Below, in pieces: positions 56,843 to 64,000 of a stretch of DNA of 64,000 bases. Below the pieces are notes generated by a model. It was not told where the DNA came from. It was given only the letters and a program-made list of their open reading frames with translations, and did no database searches. The position numbers and the translations under genes were made by a program. The stretch is from contig OZ034968.1 of assembly GCA_964030785.1 (NCBI GenBank), positions 49,065,230 to 49,129,229 on the forward strand, read 5' to 3'. How positions within the stretch are numbered: the first letter of the stretch is position 1; each line of letters begins with the position of its first letter. Source of the stretch: Siderastrea siderea. Taxonomy: Eukaryota > Cnidaria > Anthozoa > Scleractinia > Rhizangiidae.

Positions 56843-58126
56843 TCCAATGACCTTGTTAAAGAAGCTAATTCGATCTTCTACAACTTTATTTGGAACGGAA
56901 AAGATAAAGTTAAGCGCTGTGCGCTCATTTCAGATATTGATAAAGGCGGACTGAAGATGCTAGATATCGAGTCTATGGTCAGTGCTAGACGTGTCATTTG
57001 TTTAAAAAAATTCTTAGAAGACTACCCAAATACTTGGAAATCGATTTTAAACAGTTTTATTTTACCTGTTGGTGGGAGTCTAGTTTTGCATTGCAACTTT
57101 GACACCGCCAAATTAAAAACTCAGCTCCCGAAATATTACAAAGAATGTTTTGACGCATGGTCAGGTTTAAATAGTAGTACGCCTGTCACTTTTAATGATA
57201 TTATGAACGAGATCATTTGGAATAATAAGTTTATCTGCATTGATAAAAAGTCTGTCTATAGAAATGATCTAGTTAACTTAGGAATCGTAAAGGTGGGCGG
57301 CAACCTTATTACGGATAACAATTTTTTCTTGCACGAAGACCCCTATGTGCCGATCTCTCCTGAACAACGTTTCTTTATTATGGGAGTCGTTCACTCCCTT
57401 CCATCGGATTGGAAAACGATTATTAGATCTTCTGTCTGTACAAATGAAACAAAACCCATCCCTTGCACACCATATATTAAACTAAACTGTGGCTCTGTCC
57501 CTATCTCTGATGTCACCTCTAAACAGATATACGACTCTTTTTTGCGCAAAAAACAAATTCCTCCGACAGCTCAACAAAAATTAACAGACAAGTACTCAGA
57601 GACATTCATTAACTGGGAAAAGGTTTACTCTCTCCCTTTCCGTACTACACTTGATTCCAAACTGAGAGAATTTCAATACAAAATTCTTAACAACATTGTC
57701 TTTACAAATGATAAATTATTTCGCTTTGGCCTTTCGCAATCCCCTAATTGTACGTTTTGCAATGAAGAACCAGAATCCATCGAACATTTACTCTCCCGTT
57801 GTAAAGTGTCTTCTGAATTTTGGAAAGAAGTCTTGTCCTGGCTGAAAGATAATAACATCATTATAGAATCCTTAAATGAGATAGGTTTGTTTTTAGGGAA
57901 TTTTGAAAAAACGGAAGATTTCCTTATAATTAATCATATTCTGTTATTAGGTAAATATTACATTTATGTAAGGAAATGTCATGGAAGTTTACCCTCATTG
58001 AGAGGTTTTATTGCCAGGATAAGACGTGTTTATAATATCGAACTCCATATTGCGAGGGAGAGGAATAAACTCACTACTCATTTTAAAAAATGGGAAAAGT
58101 TGGTAGCTGTCATGAACACTCAGTAG
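56843..58126 (+). CDS. C-terminal part of L1/Tx1-type LINE ORF2
   Basis: Open without interruption from the first base after the target duplication to the stop at 58126; the ATG at 56957 is internal. The reading starts SNDLVKEANSIFYNFIWNGK and continues ISDIDKGGLKMLD, the block that follows the RT in L1 and Tx1 proteins. The C-terminal zinc knuckle is intact (NCTFCNEEPESIEHLLSRC, C-x2-C-x8-H-x4-C). The RT and endonuclease were lost by 5' truncation at insertion. The absence of stops in 428 codons shows that the parent was active recently. Confidence 0.85.
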   Translation, partial: SNDLVKEANSIFYNFIWNGKDKVKRCALISDIDKGGLKMLDIESMVSARRVICLKKFLEDYPNTWKSILNSFILPVGGSLVLHCNFDTAKLKTQLPKYYKECFDAWSGLNSSTPVTFNDIMNEIIWNNKFICIDKKSVYRNDLVNLGIVKVGGNLITDNNFFLHEDPYVPISPEQRFFIMGVVHSLPSDWKTIIRSSVCTNETKPIPCTPYIKLNCGSVPISDVTSKQIYDSFLRKKQIPPTAQQKLTDKYSETFINWEKVYSLPFRTTLDSKLREFQYKILNNIVFTNDKLFRFGLSQSPNCTFCNEEPESIEHLLSRCKVSSEFWKEVLSWLKDNNIIIESLNEIGLFLGNFEKTEDFLIINHILLLGKYYIYVRKCHGSLPSLRGFIARIRRVYNIELHIARERNKLTTHFKKWEKLVAVMNTQ

Positions 58127-58199
58127 AAAATAACCTTGTTATATCTAGTTGGTCTTCTTCACTTTTAGTTAACAACTATTTGCTTTGTATTTAATTTTT

Positions 58200-58355
58200 T
58201 CGTAACGTGTACAGTAATCAAGCCATTGTAAGTAATATATTGTAAGTACTGTGACGTGTATTGTAAGTAAGTTACTGTAAGTAATGTATTGTACGTACTG
58301 TAACGCTTTTTGTAAGTTAAGTGTCTGTAGGTAATGTATCCTAAGTACTGTATTG
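58200..58355 (+). repeat. GTAAGTA-type minisatellite in the LINE 3' UTR
   Basis: Repeats of about 20-24 bp built from GTAAGTAATGTATTGTAAGT and close variants, five to six units. Confidence 0.7.
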
Positions 58356-58532
58356 TGTTGTTGCAATAAAAAAATAAACAAATTACAAAAAAAAAAAAAA
58401 AGGAAGGAATTGGAAGCATGTTAGGACTCCCTGGTCTTCAGTTTAGGTTGGCGTTCGCCAGCGGGTTAGGAACAGCTGGACGAGGAAAGAAACTGGTTGT
58501 TAAGTTTAGTTACTGTTGAAAAGATTGCAAAG

Positions 58533-58585
58533 ATGTCTTTGTGTGTTGATGTTTCTGATCTACAAGTGAAAACATTTCTTTATGC
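58533..58585 (+). CDS. Candidate first coding exon, unknown gene
   Basis: ATG at 58533 followed by MSLCVDVSDLQVKTFLY and two bases, then a strong donor GTAAGTTG. It sits 120 bp downstream of the LINE. If real, the LINE landed in its 5' leader or promoter. No second exon was found that I can join. Confidence 0.25.
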
Positions 58586-59404
58586 GTAAGTTGACTGGGG
58601 GAGATAATTGGTCATGATTAGTAAAGTCCACGAAAGGCGATTGTGTACGTTTTCATTTCGTACGGGTTTAAGTGATAAACTATCAAAAAATCATCCACAT
58701 CTTACAGATGTTCAAGGCTTTATTTACAGCTTTCAGTTTGAGTTTTATGCGGTTTACTTTGAGCTTATATCTATATATATGTTGCTCGGAATTATCGGCC
58801 AGTCAGGATTTTCCCCGTACGCGCATATTTAATAAATTAAATATTTTATGCATCATTGCCAGAAGAGTCCTGACTCTTTCCCATTATTGAGCTCTCCAGA
58901 ATCAACCGTTATTGAAATGTTTTTGGTTTCTGTAGTTCATGTCAGTTTAATTTCGTAGTTCCCACAGTTGAATGTATTCACGGTTATGACATTGACCTGA
59001 CGATTTAACTCGTTATTCTGAACTTCTGGCCAAATGATGTTTGTTCTTTGATGATCACCAGAAGGATTCTTGAAATCCTTCTCATTTAGCTGCAAAAATG
59101 TTTTGTGCTTTCTTTCGCTTAGCCTTTTAGAACGATTTAATTCGTGAGCTTTTCCTGGCATGAAAAGTTATTTAAATTTGATTTTCATAATTCAATTAGT
59201 AGAATGTTTACATAGCTAGGTGCAATGTTGGCATAATTTCTGACACGAAAGTATAATTTTTATTGTCAATTTCAAGTTTTTAAATAAACTCAAACAACTT
59301 ATATGCATGCAAAAACTAGCCCAAAGTCTAGATCTGTTTCTCTTTAATTCTGTATGTATTCTTAATTCTACATTAATTCTATTATTACGAAAAAAAACAT
59401 GATT

Positions 59405-59635
59405 TCCCAGACTTATGATAGCATATTTCTTTTTAAATGCTGGACTACTTTTTCTAAACCTGTCAGTCATGGTCTCTCCGTTGTTCTTTAATTTTGAGCT
59501 GCCTGTTACCCATTTCATGGTGACCCTCTCTGTCATGCAACCACATCCTTCTCTTGATAACCCACTGATCGATATACACTGAACAACAAAGACAGCAGGG
59601 ACGAAATAGTAGTAACATCTAAAAAACAATGGAGA
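59405..59635 (-). repeat. Inverted partner of 49812-50010
   Basis: See the 49.8 kb copy. The minus strand shares GGATGTGGTTGCATGAC and GTTTAGAAAAAGTAG with small indels. Confidence 0.55.
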
Positions 59636-59639
59636 ACTA

Positions 59640-60540
59640 GCCGAACGGATCCACTCGTTTGTCACCTGTCTACTACTAGATGGGTAATAAAATTTATTCA
59701 ACATACATGCCCTTAACAAATTCTTGCTTGCTTTGGTTAGCTGTATGATTCAAACAATTTTTCACATGATACCCAAACTAGTACTGGTGGGCATGATGTA
59801 TTAAATAGTGTTTATATTCATGTCACAATAATTCATTTATTGATTGATTTATTTTATTAATTCCTCGTGTTAATATGCACATGCAGTAAACTTTATCATT
59901 TCCCTCCCATCCCTGCCTTGAATTATTTGTTACAGCAAATGCATAATGGTAAGAAAGACAAAAAAAAGAAACATTAACATATGATACAGGAGAAGCATTC
60001 TTGCATTTAATTACTATTTTACTAAGTTTTTGAGTCAATAGGCTGGTAATCTTTGGTATGAAATCGTCACAAGTGAAATTTAGTTTTCTAAACTTTTGAA
60101 GATTCAAGTAGCATTTTGCAAATAAGACATAATAATTGAATTTCTGCTATGTTGGTCACTGGTCACAGTAAAAATAATTATCATTTGCTTCTACTCTGTG
60201 GAGACAAAGCTCTTTCTTTGTGGTGATTATTTGATGCGCAAACTTGAAACAGAACTCTTTGAGATTATGGTCTTTACAAATATGTTAATAGAACGGTTAA
60301 AGATATCTTCCCACTTAACATTCAATGTCACAATAATTTATTGTTCAGTACAAGCTCTACGGACTCAGTTAATGTTTCTTTAATAAACTGTTCCAAGGTT
60401 CATTTCCCCCACTTTTCTGTTTTTATTTTTCAAAATGCAGCGTGTTTACAAAACTACCAGCATTTATTACTCAATTTGTCGAACACAATGTGACTGTCAT
60501 GCCAAAATAGCCTTCACGGGAGGGCTACCAAAAAAAATTC
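59640..60540. other. Intron sequence, nothing recognised
   Basis: AT-rich, short frames only. Confidence 0.4.
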
Positions 60541-60555
60541 AGACCAACTAAAAAT

Positions 60556-60656
60556 CCACATGAAAGCTGAATCTTTCTTAATTTAAGTTAGTCTGGTTTT
60601 TTTTCATAACAAAAACAACCCAGATTAACTAAAAGAAAGATTCAGCTTTCATGTGG
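60556..60656. repeat. Hairpin with about 45 bp arms
   Basis: CACATGAAAGCTGAATCTTT at the left is the complement of AAAGATTCAGCTTTCATGTG at the right. Pairing continues inward through AGTTAGTCTGG / CCAGATTAACT. The loop is short. Probably a miniature foldback element. Confidence 0.75.
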
Positions 60657-61137
60657 ACTTAACTTTATGTTCAAAAATTGTCTACCAGACCTCATTTGAC
60701 CAGTCCAACATTTGCCAATATTTTCCATGTCATTGAAGTACTCGAGTTACATGTTAGGTGTGTTGTGGACAGCCAGGACGTTTTCAAGAGGGAACATTAT
60801 TTTTCAACGAAATTTTATCGTGAAAGAAACTTAAAAAGTTATTCAACAAGCTGTGTAAAAGGCTTCTTTGACATTCATTGGTGCAATTATACAAGCATGC
60901 TGAAAATACCCTAAATTCCGTCGGTAATGAATGCTCCCTTGGACTAAAAATGCTATTTTTCAAATTATCGAAATTTTGAAAAAGTAAAGCAAAGTGGAAC
61001 CTTTTAATGTTATTTTTCGAAAAAAAATTTTTTTGGTAAACTACAACGAAATTCGAAATTTTGGTCCTGTGACCGCATTCTTGATATTTGCAGAGAGCTG
61101 CTCTTAAACACTTCTGATATTACTGACTGAGACTTAC

Positions 61138-61221
61138 ATGGTCAGACTGTAGCCCAGATGCTTCCCGTTGTGCTCTAATTTCATCCAGTTCACTCAAAAG
61201 GCCTTTGATTTTCGTGTGAAG
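61138..61221 (-). CDS. CEP83: CEP83-like exon 2 of those seen
   Basis: 84 nt, phase 0 at both ends, acceptor TTGTTTAG and donor GTAAGT. It reads LHTKIKGLLSELDEIRAQRE and then ASGLQSDH. Vertebrate CEP83 has [20 protein letters not shown] at this point (from memory), with K-[IL]-K-G-L and E-[IL]-[RK]-A in register. The intron to the preceding exon is only 248 bp, to the next 18.9 kb. It is a coiled-coil segment throughout. Confidence 0.65.
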
Positions 61222-61469
61222 CTAAACAACAGATTTACATACAGTTGGATCATGCTGGGAAAATTATTAAAGCTAATTAAAAGGAGTAAGTACTATATCA
61301 GAAACATTGTGGGCACAGTTAAAATGTAGAGTGCTGTTGACTAGTTTTAATACTAACACCTTTTGGTGGCATCTCTGCAAAAATGCCCACAAAATTTTTT
61401 TGCTTTATTACTTGTCTCTGCCCATAAACAGGGAAAACAAAACACAAGCCAGCAACCTAATGTTCAAAC

Positions 61470-61574
61470 CTGAGCATTCTCTCTTTGCAGCCCTCTCGTC
61501 CTTTGTGCATCTGAAGGACCCTCTTGCTGTAACCTCTGTATTAACGAATCTCTCTCTTTCTTTAGTGATGCAAT
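61470..61574 (-). CDS. CEP83: CEP83-like exon 1 of those seen
   Basis: 105 nt, phase 0, with acceptor GTTTCAAG and a weaker donor GTTTGA. It reads IASLKKERDSLIQRLQQEG, then a short break (PSD) and AQRTRGLQRENAQ. In vertebrate CEP83 the matching region runs IARLEEDKEELRNQL ... RVEQLAREK (from memory) just before the KLKGL block. It is an internal exon: it has no start codon in context, and the protein's N-terminal third must be encoded to the right. I found no earlier exon between 61.6 and 64 kb. Confidence 0.6.
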
Positions 61575-61599
61575 CTTGAAACAGAAACATAAGACAATT

Positions 61600-62986
61600 C
61601 ACATCATTTTTTATTTTTTATTAGTTTAATGTTTCTTAAAAACAGTAGTAAGAGAGAGCTGTTTTCAATTGAGAGTCGTTAAAGTGTTGTAAACCAAACC
61701 TAATGCTTACTCTGGCCAATCACAACATCTGCAAATAAACTAACAAACCAATCAGAACTTGAAGCAAATATGTAGGTATAGTGTCAAGCACAGGAAATGC
61801 TTCTGTTTTCACTTCCAATTGGTTGAGAGCAGAGCAAAGGAAAAGCAAAGGTTCAAGCATGCCAGATTGGTCCACAGGAGAGGGGCTAGATGAACAGCAC
61901 TCTGGTCCTCCAGGCTGGGGATTGGGCATAGAACCTTCAAGGCCAAGGTGCCCTAAGAAATGAAAGTGACACAATATGCAGAAAAAGCTGCACCCCCCAG
62001 GACCTTTCTATCTCCTATGAGAAAATCTCAAAGACTGCAAGAATGCCAGGAAATGTTATAAGAAGGGGAAAAACAGCCCAGGTGGCTTTGTAGCTGTCCT
62101 GAAGAAACATGGAGGGCGTAACACTCACGCTCTCACTGGAAAGACAATGAGCTCTAATCACCTGGAAAGCTGCAGCCCCCTGCAGGATCATCCTTGTCTC
62201 TTTCATTTACAAGGTAAGAAAAAATGGCTAAACATTGTTCAGTGTCATGATTCCAATGACGAACAAGAAGTAGAAGTTGCTTCTACAATAGGGCCCAACG
62301 GCATCCTTGAGGTGTTGCCTAGACTAATCTTAGCAAAGGAACCATGTAGCGTATTGAAGTTTGAGTGTAATTAGTCAATATTTCACTGCAAGTGCATGGA
62401 ACTACAACCCTGGACAAAACCAGCTTAGACAAACGAAAACCAGTCAAAATATTCAGTTCCCCTGAATTACAGTGTAAGGAACCTGCCACCCTTCAGGATC
62501 GTCAGCACACAGATCACTCTAGTTCTTGTTGTTTTTATGAAAAACCCTATAAACCACACATTTTTGGCAGCTTAATAATTCCAGATAATGACTTTTTACC
62601 CAAAAAGCGGCAAAAATGTAATTTGTTTGGAAAATGGGAAGCTTTTTCAAAAGTTCATGTCTTCATACAGGTGTAGATTAGGTTCCAATCCCTCCAGAAA
62701 TAAAGATAAGAAACCTATTAACACTGCAATTGCTTCTTGACATGTCTGGCTAAAAAAAACTGTGTCCCAGATTTTTGGCAAGTGTGTTTGTTCTTCTTTT
62801 ATTAGTGGATGAAATCTGGGGATTATAAATCCTCGACGCACGCAAAGAGAAAAGCAACAACTTCTTTTGCCAATAAAATGAACCACTATCACTCTCTTCC
62901 AATTTCCCTGCCCATTTTTTGTCGAAGGCTTTCTTCCGTCTTCCAGTTTTGAAGACGAAAACGGACACAACCTGTTCTTTTTTTAG
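61600..62986. other. Intron sequence with unassigned frames
   Basis: Frames such as 62147-62374 and 62392-62676 (plus) and 62647-62970 (minus) show no domain or matched splice sites. I do not call them genes. Confidence 0.35.
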
Positions 62987-63060
62987 GAGGCATTTAGACG
63001 AACGGAAACCCTAATTACTTTGAAAGAAACAGGACTAACAATGGAAGAATTTCTTGAAAT
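62987..63060 (+). CDS. Candidate internal exon, unknown gene
   Basis: 74 nt between a strong acceptor (CCTGTTCTTTTTTTAG) and donor GTGAGTGC. It reads EAFRRTETLITLKETGLTM and EEFLE plus two bases. It is on the strand opposite CEP83. No partner exon with the right phase was found; 63828 does not fit. It could be a nested gene. Confidence 0.35.
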
Positions 63061-63330
63061 GTGAGTGCAACCAGCACACACTTCAATATCACGTGACCTC
63101 ACTGACAGGCATGACAGAACTTGTCAGTGATCAATTTTCTCTGATTGTTTTGGAAAGAAAAATCTCAAAGAGACTTATCTGAGCATGCAAAGATCTCAAC
63201 TACATTAAAGAAATATGACACTTTTTTTGGTGGCTGATGCCTTAAATAAGCAAACAATTGCAAGAATGCAATGTTTACAGGACCATGAGAATCTCGTATG
63301 ACAATTTGCCAAACAGTAAAACATTGATTG

Positions 63331-63360
63331 GGGGGGGGGGGGGAGGGGGGGAAGGGGAGG
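63331..63360. repeat. Poly(G)-rich tract
   Basis: A run of 14 G, then A-interrupted G blocks. Comparable G or C runs occur at 3868, 9377, 11279, 16021, 18733, 19170, 28977 and 37009. Confidence 0.9.
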
Positions 63361-63827
63361 TACAGTGTAGAATGGACAATGCTGAATTATTGCAATTTTC
63401 TATTAGTTGGTAAACAGAACTTGTCTCAACAGTTTTGTCCAGGGTTGTACAGTGCTCAAGCAGAGTTGCTTTAGTAGTTTAAGCACATTGCAATTGGCAT
63501 GTTTTGTGGGAATTAAGTAGATGACATTCACCACTACAGGAAAAAAAAGAACTACCGGTACCAGTCAACCATAGACAGAGTCATTTCTTTGTGAAGACAT
63601 ACTTTTCAAGCTCAGAAATAAGAAACTGTCAGTGGTAACTTGGCTGGACAGTCCATGGACCACCCCTAAAAATAGACTACCCCTAAAAATAGGGTAAAAA
63701 AGGGTCTATATAGATCACACTCCGTGATGCGAAACACAACATCCTGTGACAGAATTATACAAAATAATTAATAAGCTGGGCCCAGCATTACAAACATCAG
63801 CAGGGAAATTAACTCATCACGTTGCAG

Positions 63828-63956
63828 ATAATGTTTCAGATCCTTTATTGTCACAACTACAAATATGAGAGGCTGAAAAAACTGTATCATGAGTTCCTAA
63901 ATGAGCCAGACTCAACGTACCTAGTATGCCAAAAGCGGCATAGAAACCACATCTAG
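63828..63956 (+). CDS. Short candidate terminal exon, unknown
   Basis: After an acceptor-like GTTGCAG the frame reads IMFQILYCHNYKYERLKKLY, then HEFLNEP, and stops at 63954-63956. 42 codons, no domain recognised. It may be chance. Confidence 0.2.
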   Translation: MMFQILYCHNYKYERLKKLYHEFLNEPDSTYLVCQKRHRNHI

Positions 63957-64000
63957 TTGCTCAACAAACGATTAGAGGTCAAATTTAACTGCGAATAACA

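Larger units (their letters stand above)
56829..58414 (+). mobile_element. Young 5'-truncated L1/Tx1-type LINE with 14 bp target duplication
   Basis: AGGAAGGAATTGGA occurs at 56829-56842 and again at 58401-58414, perfect at all 14 positions. Between them is a 3' coding part, a 3' UTR with AATAAA and a poly(A) tail (about 58387-58400). These are the marks of target-primed insertion. The empty site would read straight from GACAACGC across the target to AGCATGTTAGG. Confidence 0.9.
54846..59216. mobile_element. Region bounded by about 290 bp inverted repeats
   Basis: 54846-55155 and 58925-59216 are inverted, diverged copies. Shared blocks are CTATGTAAACATTCTACTAA, TTTGCAGCTAA and GTTCATGTCAGTTTA. 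Without the LINE inside, the unit is about 2.8 kb. No transposase is recognised. It is either a long-TIR element or two opposite copies of one repeat. Confidence 0.5.

Noticed and set aside
62147..62676. Two consecutive plus-strand frames as a gene
   Set aside because: No domain, no matched splice sites, codon content like the surrounding intron.

Overview
This is repeat-rich, AT-leaning animal nuclear DNA with no operons, no bacterial-type gene packing and spliced gene structure. The repeat content (Penelope-like retroelements with GIY-YIG domains, a tRNA-Thr-headed SINE, SWIM/YqaJ/Ulp1 cassettes, many TTAA-flanked and long-inverted-repeat DNA elements) fits an anthozoan cnidarian, most likely a stony coral. 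That assignment is inference from element types, not a database match.

The one host gene I recognise is a minus-strand, multi-exon coiled-coil gene resembling the centriolar distal-appendage protein CEP83 (CCDC41). Four consecutive phase-0 exons (61470-61574, 61138-61221, 42165-42224, 29979-30050) read as about 107 collinear residues. A further coiled-coil exon at 5917-5972 may belong to it. Its 5' exons must lie to the right of the window. Nearly everything between the exons is intron filled by layered mobile elements.

Layout, left to right. 0.8-2.6 kb: broken SWIM-YqaJ-Ulp1 gene. 2.7-3.9 kb: two SINE copies, one split by a Penelope-like fragment. 6.6-10.9 kb: a 1.9 kb foldback element and a dispersed repeat family. 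11.4-14.7 kb: a Ty3/gypsy-type pol pseudogene with a 3' LTR-like end. 14.9-17.1 kb: two related TTAA-flanked non-autonomous elements. 17.2-20.2 kb: an exact 316 bp duplication, a palindrome, a tandem composite repeat and a CCGT microsatellite. 20.4-27.1 kb: a region bounded by roughly 600 bp inverted repeats that contains an inverted-dimer Penelope-like element. 27.1-33.2 kb: decayed repeats, a CEP83 exon and a small element with Tpase-less inverted ends. 33.9-39.9 kb: an old minisatellite broken by a piggyBac-like MITE, a CC(A/T)GGGGG-ended element, an RTE-like LINE and a rearranged Penelope-like element. 39.9-49 kb: TTAA- and TIR-bounded elements, a CEP83 exon and a RecQ-like helicase fragment inside TIRs. 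50-54.3 kb: two more Penelope-like copies around an Ulp1-PHD fragment. 54.4-59.2 kb: a MITE, then 290 bp inverted repeats enclosing a young L1/Tx1-type LINE with a perfect 14 bp target duplication. 59.2-64 kb: CEP83 exons and unassigned exon candidates.

The window shows a transcription unit acting as a long-lived landing site: insertions are nested in insertions, and head-to-head inverted copies are unusually common. Candidates for something under-described are the SWIM-YqaJ-Ulp1(-PHD) gene family, the 6.7 kb long-inverted-repeat region with no recognisable transposase, and the 1.1 kb TIR element carrying a helicase fragment.
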